Origin: Bryum argenteum
Lineage: Eukaryota > Streptophyta > Bryopsida > Bryales > Bryaceae
Length of the DNA stretch: 64,000 nucleotides
Direction: 5' to 3'
Assembly: GCA_037043015.1 (NCBI GenBank)
Contig: CM073330.1
Location: 9,814,512 to 9,878,511, forward strand
Below are positions 11,541-23,647 of this stretch, one piece after another. The position numbers were made by a program, and so were the translations under genes. The notes beneath the pieces were generated by a model that was given only the letters and a program-made list of their open reading frames with translations, ran no database searches and was not told the origin of the DNA. Position 1 is the first letter of the stretch. Every line of letters starts with the position of its first letter.

Positions 11541-12300
11541 CTGAAAAAAACGTCCGTTGCAATTCCAGCTCAAGATCTCTGCCAAGAAAGCCTCGTCATC
11601 TCTTTGAGACATAAATACCTCAATCAAAAGCGAGATACGCAACTCTCAAAGAAAATGCGCACAGCAGCTAAATTCTTGAATCAAGATCGAAACTCGGCCA
11701 AGAAAATATTCAAATCTTTGCGAGATTGATCAAGATGAGCTCAAAACTGTTTAATTCTCTGACGGATGTTGGAAAAACATAATACCTTGCTGCAATCCAG
11801 ATCACAACTTCGAGACCACACCAAGAAGCGCCTCGGTCGCCACAGCAAGAATCAGTCGAAGGAGCGTGAAAAGGAGATCAATCGAGGCTATCCGGCACTG
11901 CAAGGCGAGGAGTTCTGAAAGAAATCATACGCAATTAATTCGACAGTGGTGGAAGGCCATACATTGACAATGCAGAGGTTCTCGAAGCAATTCTGCGTAA
12001 TGTGGAGTCGGAAGGACAGAGGGGAGACGCCGGGTCAGGCCGGGTCGGACCGGGTCACTAGACTGAGGGTAGTGTAAATTGTCACGGGTGGGCCGGGCGC
12101 CAGCATATGCGCTCAACGGAAACCTGAAGCGACCCTCCGGGCCGCGCGGGTCCCACCCATGACCGTTGCCCTTGTCCCACGAAACGGACACCCTCCCCAT
12201 CTCCCTGGTGCCTGTTCACACTGCGCCCGACTGAAAGTCAGCTTTTGTCAGGCTAATGATTCGTATTGGACGGTGCATGGCATCTTTGGTTTTTGAAACG
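11541..12300 (-). promoter_or_regulatory. Leader intron and GC-rich promoter area
   Basis: The stretch between the leader exon and the AT-rich intergenic DNA should hold the first leader exon and promoter of the minus-strand gene. It is markedly GC- and CpG-richer at 12,000-12,200. CGGGTC recurs three times at exact 10-bp spacing (12031, 12041, 12051). No TATA box is assigned. Confidence 0.35.
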
Positions 12301-12782
12301 TTTTCCATGGAAACGTGGCGTGGCTTATTTTTATTGTTAAATGTGGTCAATTCATCCCATCGTTCTTCTTGACTTTCTTAGGTTTATGATATGTTATTTA
12401 TCTTACAAACACTACATTGGTTGTGATATGATTTGTTGAAATATTTTCTTCTTCCTGATCACTTAATATTTAACAATAAAACTTGACCTAATCTAATTAT
12501 ACAAGTAATATTTTGAAACTTTTCAACTTTGTTATGTTGATGTAAGGTTGACATCATTTCAACGTCACATGAACAAGGATTCAAAGCAAGCTATTAAGGT
12601 CCTTCGTAATTTTTACCCTCATAGGACATTTAAGACTTGGATAAATGCTTGATCTTTCATATTGAGGTAGGTTGAAATTCAAATACAAAGGCCCGATTTC
12701 AACAATTAATAAAGAATATAAAATATTATTCGATTGTGAATCCAAATTGTGAAATCATGCCTTACTACTGTTTCCACATGTG
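12301..12782. other. AT-rich intergenic DNA, no gene seen
   Basis: Composition drops sharply to AT-rich. No coding or RNA feature is recognised. Confidence 0.5.

Positions 12783-12814
<32 letters not shown>
12783..12814. repeat. Poly-A tract, 32 nt
   Basis: An uninterrupted run of A. It may be the tail of an old retroposed sequence, but no body or target duplication is recognised. Confidence 0.8.
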
Positions 12815-12817
<3 letters not shown>

Positions 12818-14402
12818 CAATCTCAATTTTTGGTGAATTTTTGAATTTTCAACTTTTTAATCAATTTTGGACAGATTTAGAGAATAAATGTGCATATAAT
12901 GGAGTTTGGGCATTTTTGGGTGGATTTCATATAGTGTTTTTCAAACCTTTGACTGTGAATATCTCCTAAAGTATGAGGGATTTTGGAGTATAAGATGACT
13001 TTTTTTAAAACTACAGAAAAACTCTACAACGTGCCAAAGGTTCCAACTTTACGCAGTCTAAAAATAGTAAGTCGAAGTCGAACCAACGCAGTTTAGGTCT
13101 CACTCACCTTCAGGGGTTAAGGCACATAGTTTGTTTTAGATGTAACATCATGATCTCAAGAACTGATGGTGAGATTGTGGCACATCAGTTGCCGTTAAAA
13201 GCGCGTCTTTTTGTAGACTTGTAATAAACGATTGGATTGTGAAACGGATCGACGGATCTCGAGATATTGAATTTCGAACTATTTAAGGTCCCAAAAATAT
13301 TAGAAATTACTTGTATGAGCGTGGCAACACCTTGAGGACTTTCGAATAGCATGCGATAATGTGAGGATTTTCATTCAACATAACATGTTGAAATTAGATA
13401 ATCTGGTACATATATTTGGATTTATGAAGGAATAAAAAGAAAGTAAATAATAAATTTTAGTGATTTTCCGTAAATACTGTCAAATTACGATTGTTTCACT
13501 ACAGCTTCAATATAAATATTGTCAAATTATCATTGGTTTACTATAGTTTCAACTTTATCACTAAGTGCCTACAATGTCAATATAATTGAAATATTTTTTA
13601 TTGTATTGATGCAACTTATGACTATCAACCATTTTTTTCTTTAAAAATAAAATAAAAATCGTATTATCTATTTGAACACTCTATGGTGGAGTTCTTTACT
13701 TCCATAAAAATTATTCACTTAGGAATAAAGTATTACATTCACACATACAATACCTTCTAGACTTACACCCCTTTTTTGAAACCCTTGGAATTTTTCTTTT
13801 ATTTCCAATGTAAAGGTATTTTACCTAACCGTTATATTAATTCTACTGCAATCATGACCCTCACCAACATATGAAATATTATTGTCAAAAGATAAGAATT
13901 AAGTTTTCTTATCTCTCATATTCTATTTCTTTGGTTTCACAAATTAATATATTGAAAATACTCTGTGACTATATCTGATCACTCAAATCATAGAAAATAT
14001 CATTGATCTCATTATATTGCAATAATGAACATAGGTCAAACATTGGTTTGTATTCCTATAATTTATTTTCTCATTTTCATTCATAGTAAATCATGGCAAA
14101 AGAAATCAAATTTATGTATTGGACCAAAGTTGAATTAACATAAATCAACAAGATATCATTAGAAAGTTATAAGGCTATAGTAATGTAGAAGCGTAACTTA
14201 ACATGGAATTTACGATTTGTTTCATTCACTAGCATTAATTGTTAGAAAAAGTTTAAGGCCTACTACCATGGAGTGATGCTACCTTGAGTTGCTCCCATTT
14301 GGTTTGGCATTGTAGAAATCAACTACTTCATTCTCCATTTAATACTCCATTTAAGAATATCCTCCTATGCTACATTGGTTATTGAGGAATTTTCATATAG
14401 AG
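12815..14402. repeat. AT-rich DNA with one copy of a dispersed repeat
   Basis: The segment 13,130-13,345 resembles 34,540-34,752 in order and wording: TAGTTTGTTTT, TCTTTTTGT, ATCTCGAGATA versus TCCCGAGATA, then AAAAATATT and GTGGCAAC. It also ends beside a GGGGTTAA at 13,115-13,122. The rest has no recognised gene. The family is unknown. Confidence 0.4.
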
Positions 14403-14609
14403 AACACTTTTGTACAAAATTTTCAAATAAGGAAATAATTGTTTAACATTTTGAAAGACGGGAATAAAAGTAATTTATCATTTTAATTTCCCAACACAAG
14501 TAATTTCACAACACTTTTGTACAAAATTTTCAAATAAGGAAATAATTGTTTAACATTTTGAAAGACGGGAATAAAAGTAATTTATCATTTTATTTCCCAA
14601 CACAAGTAA
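14403..14609 (+). repeat. Tandem duplication, 107-bp unit
   Basis: Two nearly identical copies in direct tandem start at 14403 and 14510 (AACACTTTTGTACAAAATTT...). They differ by about one base, so the duplication is young. No coding content. Confidence 0.9.
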
Positions 14610-15596
14610 AATAAGAATATTGAATGATAAGAAGATAGTCATTGTCGTAATTTGTACTTCCTTCTATGTTCTTTTAGGTGTAAAGAATACATTCAGAGGT
14701 GATACCCAAATTAATCGTTGTGTGGGCATTCCATTAATTGCAAAGTGACTAAGAGATCAACCTAAGACAAAGGTTTTACTTGCTTATCATGTATTCTTCC
14801 TCTTGACTAGAATAGTATTAATTTCCATGGTTGTCAGGACTTCTCCCCTCGTGGTTTCCTTCCAAGGAAGGGATTGTGTATATGCCTCTATAACCTTAGT
14901 CTACCAGATCTACGCCATATTGGTTTGGTTTAATCTTTGATTTGCCATCACAGGGTTCTCCATTTATTAAAAAAGTGTTAGATTCAGCCATTTATGGCAC
15001 TTGTGGTTCCATACACTCCACTTGTCCTAAATATCGTCTTAGAACACCACACCTAACTCATACTTTTGTTCCAATTTGGGGATTGGATCAAACATTCTTC
15101 AAACACCTCCATGGTAAGTCCTTATGCAAGTCACTACGAAAGTCCCACGGTTCCCATCTCCAAGGCGAATGCTTGCAAGTCACTCAGACATACTAAAGTG
15201 CGTCGAAGAGTCTAAGGTCTTTAGATACCTAGCCAAGATAGTGGATAGACCATTAGAAAAAACTCTCGCAACATCTAAGAATTCTCCCGCATTGACTAAC
15301 CACCCCGGAGGAAATTAGGGAACCTAGATTACACCCTTCCAATATTCACCTTAAGGTACCGGTCCGTTGCAATCACCAAGTCGCAAATCCCACTTCACAA
15401 CACTAGTACAGACCTTCCAACTCCCCACCTCCTTAACTTCGGATTTCAACCAATAAGTAACGGACTCCTTTGTACAACATCAACACACAAAGAGAAAGGA
15501 CACAAAACCATGGAATGCTTCTAGTGGCACCTCTAACTCTCGAGACTCATGAGAATGCAATACAAAAGAGACTTAAAAAATGTGAACATTCTTTGG
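14610..15596. other. Intergenic DNA, no gene seen
   Basis: Slightly richer in C on the plus strand at 14,940-15,540, possibly old transposon DNA. The open frames there (64 and 84 codons) show no domain. Confidence 0.4.
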
Positions 15597-16572
15597 TTAA
15601 CCCTTAAACGCCCACGATGTTGAAAAACGACATTTTGGATGTACATCAGAAACTTTGACGAGCCATATCTTCTTCATCCGAGGTCCGTTTTGGATGAAAT
15701 CACTTGGATTAGGTTCCAAATCAAGTCTAAATTGTGTTGTAAAATTTTCGAGCCCATACAATAAAGTATGAATTAATGGAATGCACTTTAGTGAAGACAA
15801 CTCTTGTTTTTGGGTTTCCAAGCATGGGGCATGTATTACCATTGCAAGCCAATTATGTGAAATTAAAAATATTTTTTCATGATTATTTTTTTTTCATGAT
15901 CACGATCTTAAGGTGATTCTTAACAACTTTGTAGTGAGAAGTTTTTTGATCCAAATGATTTTGCTATTGGATTTGCAATGATGTTTTGTCAACAGAAAAA
16001 GTGAGAAAATGGATGATATTTGAGGAGCTATATCTCCCTCATCCACCGTTGGATTTCAACTTAATTTTTTGGGATGGCCTCCAATTAAAGTTTAGTCTAA
16101 GTGGTAGAAACCTTAACAAGATCGAAGATGTTTTGAAGATAAGGCATGAAATTGAATGCAAAGGGTCTAGTTTTGGACTATTTTTCCTCTGTAAAATGTT
16201 CGGTAGTTTTTACCATTGCATGGCTTTTATTTGAGCCAAGAAATTTTTTTGATGATTTTTTGTTGGATAAAGGACTTATTAAAATGAAGGTGAACATCTT
16301 TCTAGTTGGTGATTTTTTCATTGCAATAGGTGTATTGGTAGCATTTCCATCTCAAAGTGAAAATGATGAAATATTGCAGTTTGTTTTTGATATTAATATG
16401 TTATGATCTCCCCGATCTATAAGGCTCGAATTTTGGTCCACATGATCTTCGATAAGTCTATTACAAGTTTGTACGATTGAGATCTTAATAGCTTCTCTTT
16501 ATTTTCATCTATGACGATTTCTATGGAAATGTGCTTTTTTGCTAAAAATAGGCTCGGGCGTATAGGGGTTAA
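15597..16572 (+). mobile_element. TTAA-flanked piggyBac-like non-autonomous element (copy A)
   Basis: TTAA at 15597-15600 and 16569-16572 flank a 968-bp body with inverted ends CCCTTAAACGCCC and GGGCGTATAGGGG (11 of 13 pairs). A TTAA target duplication with CCC/GGG-type ends is the hallmark of piggyBac elements. The body shares long subterminal sequence with copy B at 18.6 kb (CGACATTTTGGATG, CGTTTTGGA, AAATCACTTGG, CAAGTCT). In copy A part of the internal block appears twice. The open frames in it (up to 86 codons) have no transposase motif, so it would need a transposase supplied elsewhere. Confidence 0.7.
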
Positions 16573-17794
16573 GTATCCTAAAATGGCAATTTCGGGTTTC
16601 CCTCCCTAATTAAAAAAAATAAAAAAATGGTGGTTGAGATCCTTGGAGAGGATATGGCTCAAATAGTCTATCCTCTTCACCACTCAAAGTAATTTACAAA
16701 ATGTCTAAAATTGTGTAAATACATCCTAATGGTGTAAACATCTTTCTACCTGGAATTTGGAAACCAAGTTTCCTTTTTCTTCAAGACAATTAACTTCTTG
16801 ATTTAAATTGTTATACATGTTTAAATTGCTCTAAGTTATCCTAGAAGTATATCGTTTTCACAAATTTATCTTCGTCTCCTTGCTTAAGATAGTTTGTGTA
16901 GTCTCTAACTTATCTTCTTGTTTTCCCTTGTGTGTTTCTTTGTTTCTTCCTTGTTGCTTGGCTTTGGATGTTTGTCTTTCTTTTTATTCCCCTTACAATG
17001 AGGCAAATCCTCCTTTATATAGTTTTCCCCGATGATAGGGGATTCTTCTTTGAACCCTAACCGCTAACTACCTTTGGTGATGGGACTAGCCCTGTACCCA
17101 TGGAAGCTTAATAACTATCAACTACTTTGGGATCTTACTATTACTAACACTATTCAAATTGTATTTGTTTGTATAATTTGGCTACTTTGTATGATCGCTA
17201 TTTTATTCCTATGAATTGACTTTTCTTTATTGTTGTTAACTTTGAATGAAGTGATACATATTTGTATTGTTTTGCTTTCAATATGTCTCAATACTCCTAT
17301 AAATCTTGTTTATCTTTCTTTTTAAAAGTATTAAAAATATATAATTCATAACCATATTTTTGGCTCTTTTCTAAAATTAATCTTCATCATTACAAGAGTT
17401 TTATGAGTTTTTACATTCTTATCTCATAGAATATAGTATATTGTAATCCTAAGCCTATTTTATAATCAGTAATTCAAACATCAAGAGTTATTTCTTGAGG
17501 ATCTAAATAGGCTACTTGATACTAACTTCAAGAGAATATGAGGTTAATAGAATTACTAGCTATATTCTAACTAGCGGCTACTTAGAGGTTGATTTGGTGG
17601 TAGCCCTCTTGGAAGAGTTGTAACCTTTGCAGTTGTCTTAGTTACCTGCCATCTTCTTTACACCGCCTTCTTGGGTAACCTATTGGACTTGCTCCTCAAA
17701 CATTCTACTACGACCAGCTGAGAAAACATCTTCTTGGTTAATTCCTTTGTCCTCTAAAGGGTAAGCCTTGGGTCTATTCACTCTTAAATCCAGG
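16573..17794. other. Intergenic DNA, no gene seen
   Basis: AT-rich DNA without a recognised gene. The part just before 17,795 borders a reversed LTR fragment and may belong to the same old element. Confidence 0.45.
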
Positions 17795-18130
17795 GTTTGC
17801 TCAATTTGGATTAGTGTCCATTACCAATGCTCTTATTCTAAACACCATGTAATCGTAGTTTTGCCTAGTATTTTAGGGGTAGTTAATAGTCATGGTCAGT
17901 AGTCCCGGATAAGTCAATAGATCATATGAAACTATCACGTAGTCAAATGCCAAGGTAATATTTGGAATAATAGAAATATACTTGTATAGGTCAATAGTTC
18001 CAGTCCTAGTATATTACATACGAAACTATTTACACCGTGACTGTCCGGCATAGTGTCAATAGGTTCAAATCCAAGCAGGCAGATTGGTAGGAGTATGAGA
18101 GAGCATCACTTTGAGGTTGTTGCCTCCTGA
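17795..18130 (-). mobile_element. Reversed LTR fragment, same family as the 20.8-30.3 kb LTRs
   Basis: Read on the minus strand, this stretch follows the right-hand part of the LTRs at 20.8-23.6 and 27.6-30.3 kb. It has the recurring CTATTGAC words, GGCATTTGACTA(C/G)GTGATAG, CCCCTAAAATACTA and CAAATTGAGC. It is a partial, old copy in opposite orientation. Confidence 0.65.
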
Positions 18131-18555
18131 CTAAAACATGAAACGAGACTTTACCACTGACAGTGATTACGGCAAGCTCACGCATGTGGTGATGGATGGG
18201 AGACCAGTGAGCTTGACATCAGAGATGATTACCGGAGTCTTTCACCTACCATTAGATGGGACCCGTACTACTTTGGCATGCAAACTTTCTACAGAAGTTA
18301 AGATTTTTGTGTTTGGGACTGAGGTAGATGCTCCCAAAATACTTGGTGGATGGAACTTGAGACGGATTAGAGAGAACGATTTGAAGGTTTGGATGACTTA
18401 TCTAAGCCAAAGAATATTCTGTTCATCCCGCCAAAACTTGCGACCGATGAGGTTATACACGTTGGATGGACATCTAAAAGCTAATTTCCGGACCGTCGGA
18501 AATTAAACCTCCGTCTTAATATGATATTTATAATGCACAAAAGCCTCCTCTTGTC

Positions 18556-19170
18556 TTAACCCTTAAGCGGGCCGAATGTCGAAAAACGACATTTTGGATG
18601 ACAGAAACTTTGGAGAGCCATAACTTCTTCATCCGGACTCCGTTTTGGACGAAATCACTTGGGTTGGGTCCCAAATCAAGTCTCGTTCATGTCATAAAAA
18701 TCTCAGACCCATACAATGAAGTATGAATTAATGGCATGCATTTCAGTGACAGCAGCCTAGTTTTAGACATTTTTTCCTTTGTAAAATTTAGGGCAGTTTT
18801 CACCAGTGCAGGGCCATTATTTGCACAAAGAAATTTTTCTCATGGTTTTTTTTTGTTCAAGGATGCTACTGAGATGAAGGTGAACAACATTCTAATTGGT
18901 GACTTTTTCATTGCAATAAGTCTAACGGTAGCATTTTCACTTCAAAGTGAAAATGATGAAATTATGTGATCATTTTTGAGTATTAATACATTATGATCTC
19001 GCAATCTATGAAGCCTCATGACTCAAAATTTGACCCACATGATGTTCAATATGTCTACGACAAGATTGTACGGTTGAGATTTGGATAACACACTTTTACC
19101 TCCACCTATGACAATGTTTTTGAGGATGTGTTCATTTTACTACAAATGAGTCAAACCATTTAGGGGTTAA
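18556..19170 (+). mobile_element. TTAA-flanked piggyBac-like element (copy B)
   Basis: TTAA occurs at 18556-18559 and 19167-19170, with ends CCCTTAAGCGG and CCATTTAGGGG (8 of 11 pairs). The 607-bp body is related to copy A over most of its length, both in the left block (AAAAACGACATTTTGGATG) and in the right half (AAGGTGAACA, CAAAGTGAAAATGATGAA). It has no transposase. It lies inside a decayed coding stretch, so it is an insertion. Confidence 0.68.
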
Positions 19171-19640
19171 CATAACAAGTAGACGACACTCAAGTTATAT
19201 GTCTATATAAGTCTTCAATGTTAAGAGTTAGCCAACTTGCAATAGAGTAATGTGTAGTTTTTTATTTATGTTTAAAAAAGTGTCGTAATACAAACTTGGA
19301 AGACTATTTATATACTCTCATGGTCATAGGAGCTAATACTTCCAAATAACTACCTTAACCTAACCAACTCTATAACTACTTCTCTAATACTTACTTTATT
19401 TCAAAAATACTCCTCTAAACTGTAATAATTAGCTAATTTTATAATATCATATCTTGTATATAAATGCTCCAACTATCAAACCAATTGTTGGAAAGAATAG
19501 ACTAATGCATACTCCCTTTAAAAATCTTTAAAACTCTAATATATCAAATGAGAAAAATATTTGATGCCTCTTCGAAGTAGCCAAGAACATATTTAGTATT
19601 TTCTTTTTCTTCTTTGAAGTCTCATAGAATTGAGGGTTAA
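19171..19640. other. AT-rich stretch, no gene seen
   Basis: Sequence between copy B and the second coding-like stretch. Nothing is recognised in it. Confidence 0.4.
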
Positions 19641-20795
19641 CAACATCATGGGGAGGCGAGCGTTATGACCGGTCAGGATTGATTTACGACTTCCTTCTTC
19701 GGAAGTTAGCCGCGAAAAAGAACCGCAATCCTACGACATTGGTTTCTGCACCAATATTATTGATGATTTGTGCTCAAGCTCTAGCATATATATTGCTCGA
19801 GCCATTGATGGTGAGACAAATAGTATTGACGACATTATTGAGTGATAGTTTGTTCATTCCTGCATCCATACCGAGTCGGCAGGAGAGTACAGTACCTACT
19901 TCAGTTACACCAGTTAGTAGAGGCTACTTCAGTTACACCAACTAGTAGAGGCTATGTACCGAGGTCACATTTGGACCCCTCTCATGATGAGCTATTACGA
20001 CATATTGTTGAGTATAGAGAAATGCAGAGATCTATGAGACTGGAGATTGACACGTACAAGACCAAGGAGATTGCATGCGAGGCACAAGTCAGAGAGTTGG
20101 AGATTGCACGGGGTGAGGTTGTGAGATTTTCTCGTGAGATGTCAGATTCTTTGGTGTCAAAGACCAAAAAATTCCATATCTTACATCAGAGGCATAGAGA
20201 CTTAGGGACTGAGAGTAAAAAGACCAAAGAGGCCCTTGCTTCTATGTACTCACAGAGTGAAAAGATTGAGATAAAGATTGAATCATTAAAGAGTGAGCTG
20301 AGTCAGACCTAGACACAGTTGAGTACACTGATGACTTCGAGGTTTGCTGAGATTTTTGCCAGCAATGAGGCTATCCAGAGATTGGAGGACAATGTACGTT
20401 TGTTGGTGAGTTCCACAAGAGATTAGATACCGCTAAGACCACCATGACTGGTCTACAATACTGTGTGTGGCAGCACCATCGTGATTAAGCTCCAACCTTC
20501 TCATTGTTCACAGCCTATGAGCTTCACAGAGAACAGTTTCTTAAGTTTATTTACCTTCTCTCTAGAACAAATAATATGAGCATAGTAGTTTGATGGGACT
20601 TCGGAGGCAGCAACTGGTTTTGCAAATTTGCAAAAAATGAATTGTCAGATGTTGATACGAGATGATTTTGTGTTGACACATTGGTCACCTTTATTTTGCC
20701 CTAATGGAGATATTGGAATCAGAGTCTTACTTTACTATGTTGAGTTAGAAAAGAAGCTTGACCATCATCGCGAGCACATTGATCTAGAGGTGTAT

Positions 20796-23626
20796 TGTAG
20801 TACTCATATTTTAAACATTTTAGGACTATTTTAAAAACTTTTTACTTTTTGGATAGATATTATACTATGTGTGTAAAAATTATCAAAAAGTTACCTAAAA
20901 AGTTAAAGTATAAATATTTTACTTAATACATTATTTACAGAAAATAGTGTAGAAAATAATTAGTGTGACCATAACAAATGGATGAAAATCCATATTGGAT
21001 CGAAGGGGCGGATGTGAAGGTCACACCCCTCGCAGGAGGCGTGCCTTTTCCTCTCTCTCCCGCAAAACTTCCTTTTCTATCTCTCATTATGCACGGCAAT
21101 ACGATTTTGCTTGTGGTGTTTATATTTTCTGGTCCTCAATTTTTGTGTGTGTGTGCATTGTATGATGCAACTGTGTAGATTGTAAGGAGTGATTGCTTTT
21201 TAGGTGTTACCGTGAGGACGTCGGCGCGTCGCTTGATCTGTAAATGTGAGAAGTTGTGAGTATTTTGTGGAGTTTGAGGAGCAGTTGAGAGAATTTGAAA
21301 TGAGAATTGTGAAGCTGATGTGCCAGAGATTCGGTGTAGATGAAGATTGATGGGCTATTGTGAGTATGAATCAACAATCGGGATGGAGTGCGGACTAACT
21401 TTGAGGCCCATGGCAGGCGGCTAGGTTGCTGTTATCCTATGAAGGAAGTGGGAGGCTGCAGTAACGAGAAGATTCATCCTACTTTGAAAGAGGAAAGGGC
21501 CAAAATTGTAGAGAGGAATAACTTGCCGAAACAGGATTTTGCAGAGATCAACCTAGTGAACTGTGGCTGAGATTGGTACCAAAGATCAGGAAATTGAGAG
21601 TCTGAGCGAGATGATAATGTCATGGAAGAGTAGTGGCTGTTGATCTGGTGTTGTTTCTAATTTTGTTTGGAGACCCAACGGCAGTGAACAAGCTAATCAG
21701 AAAGTGATTGATCTGCAAGCCAAATTTGGTGAAGTAAAAAAAAAAAAAAAATAGATCTAAGGATCGTTAATGAGCGTGGTAAGCGTACTAGAGGATAAAG
21801 AGTGAGTGTTGGACAGTGAATCAATCCAAGAGCAGTGATCAACAGCAGTCAATAACATCTTACATCGGGTAATCTAACAATTTTTAGTACTATTTTTGAA
21901 TTATATATGGTGCATGTTGAGTTGATTGATCCAAAGACTGTCACTAGTTCGGGTGATCAAATGCTTTGAAGACTTCTCAGAAGAACGTGTCAACTCTATT
22001 GAGGCTAAAATTGTTCATTGATAAATCAAAATATTTTATAGAATTGTATTCATTCTCATGAAATGTAGCTTAGGATTAGATTCTTTGTTGTGAAAACTTG
22101 ACAATTTTAAGTTGTATAGCTATTGCATTGTATTCATGGCATTCGTATGAATGGGTGATTAATGGTGAGGATATAAGTGAGTGAGATCATAAAGAATCAA
22201 TCAAATTGAGACCACTCTTGGTGAAATTAGGACTCCATCGAAGAAATTAGGGATTTCGCGTTTGTCGCGTTGCAAAGGAAATCGCACGGCCATAGGGTGT
22301 CCATGTGCATGGCTATAGGTTGTAGTCCAAGGCCACGAGTTAAAAAGCATGGCTATAGGACAGATCGCGCGGTCATATCCTTCTTGTCTGAAACCCAGTT
22401 TTATATTTTCTTCGTACTTTGATTGAATATAGGTTTTAATCCGTACTGTCAAAAAAAACTATGAAATCTGGTATACGGACTAATTGTACTTGTCACGGAC
22501 ATACATTAGAAACTTCTAGAAGATTGAGATGTGTCTCGAAGCGTCTCGGAATGCGCTTGAGAAGTCTCGGAAGAAGCTTCCTATCTGGTAGTATATATAG
22601 GAGTCGAGGCTGAAGGGTTTTTCACTCTCGACAACACATCTCTTGTAGTTCTCACCTTTCTTAGTGTTATTCATGTTCTCGTTCTGTTAATCCAAGTTCT
22701 TGTTAGTTTCTCTCGAATATCCTTGTGTCTTTCCGTGTCCTTCACAGTACTACTCTAAATAAGATCCTACACTTAAAAATTAGAAATTCTTCTTTTAAAT
22801 TGAAATATTAATTTCTGAAAAGTCCAATTTCACAAGTTTGTTTGATATACAATTATTTGAAAACTAAGTGTTTCAATTATGTTTTAAGTTAGTTATAGGT
22901 TCTAAAGAAGGAATCGGAGTTTGAATACTTGGTTTGACATTGAGTTGAGACCTATTCACATAAATTTTGAATAAATATATGTCCTTGGATTTTGGCATTA
23001 TCAATTTCGAGAATACTATTAAGTATTTGGCACAAGTTGTGAGAATAGTACATTGAGTTGAGTGTGTGGTTATTTCAGGGCATATTTGCATACACGTTGA
23101 ATGTGTAAATACCTACTGACTTGAGTGGATTGGAGAGCTGCACAGAGGTAGGTAGATTCTCACTCAAGCCCTCCACTTGGACTTATTGATACATTGCCCG
23201 ATAGACATGTTGTAAATAGTTTTGTATATAATACATTGGACTAGTCCTATTGACTAAATATTTATTTGTATTATTTCAAGTATTACATTGGCATTTTGAT
23301 TAGGTGATAGTCTGCATTGCGTCTATTGACTTAACTTGAAGTATTAATCAGAACTATTGACCACCCCTAAAATACTAAACAAGACTGAGACTGCATTTTG
23401 TCTAGACTTGGAGCATTAGTAATGGACAGTAACTCAAATTGAGTGATCGTTGAGTTTTTAGAGTAAAAATTGCTAGAGGAGCTCCATGTGAGTTTATACT
23501 ATTGTACATATATATTTACTGCATAACATGTGACCTTAGATACAATACGACAAACTACTTTGCTTTTCTGTAGGTAAATCACACTATATTGTAAGAAATT
23601 TAGAACAGTGCAAAATCCTTTACACA
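20796..23626 (+). mobile_element. LTR of an old retroelement (left copy, ~2.8 kb)
   Basis: Starts TGTAGTAC and ends CACA, fitting the TG...CA rule. It is followed at once by a primer-binding site. It matches 27608-30323 along its whole length, but with many differences, so the pair is old. The middle holds a TATA box and heat-shock-like elements (separate entry). Both copies carry several GCATGGCTATAGG-like words. The size and primer type suggest a Ty3/gypsy element of the Athila/Tat kind. No target duplication was recognised. The element is a fossil. Confidence 0.65.
22510..22599 (+). promoter_or_regulatory. Heat-shock-like elements and TATA box inside the LTR
   Basis: AGAAACTTCTAGAAG at 22510-22524 is a perfect three-unit heat-shock element (nGAAnnTTCnnGAAn). 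AGAAGCTTCC near 22572-22581 contains another GAAnnTTC pair. TATATATA follows at 22592-22599. This is the layout of an inducible LTR promoter, as known from the heat-activated Arabidopsis retroelement ONSEN. Activity today is not implied. Confidence 0.55.
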
Positions 23627-23629
23627 TTT

Positions 23630-23647
23630 TGGCGCTGCTGCCGGGAA
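23630..23647 (+). promoter_or_regulatory. Retroelement primer-binding site, tRNA-Asp type
   Basis: TGGCGCTGCTGCCGGGAA lies three bases after the LTR end. It closely follows the TGGCGCCGTTGCCGGGGA used by plant gypsy elements primed with tRNA-Asp. Confidence 0.65.

Larger units (their letters stand above)
18138..20560 (+). pseudogene. Decayed coding stretch with coiled coil, transposon-associated?
   Basis: At 18138-18506 an open frame reads GRPVSLTSEMITGVFHLPLDG, and a second stretch at about 19,640-20,320 includes GLIYDFLLRKLAAKKNR. A Lys/Glu-rich helical part with coiled-coil character follows (ELLRHIVEYREMQRSM, ALASMYSQSEKIEIKIESLK). The order (a compact N-terminal domain, then a long coil) recalls the gag-like or transposon-associated proteins common in plant retroelement neighbourhoods. 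A host gene family cannot be excluded. A TTAA-flanked element (18556-19170) sits inside it. It is broken and old. Confidence 0.35.

Noticed and set aside
13115-13122. GGGGTTAA as a TTAA-element right end
   Set aside because: No left end or family sequence was found upstream; a single 8-bp match is weak.
18056-18080. GGTTCAAATCC-like tRNA B box
   Set aside because: It lies in a reversed LTR fragment and there is no A box or cloverleaf around it.
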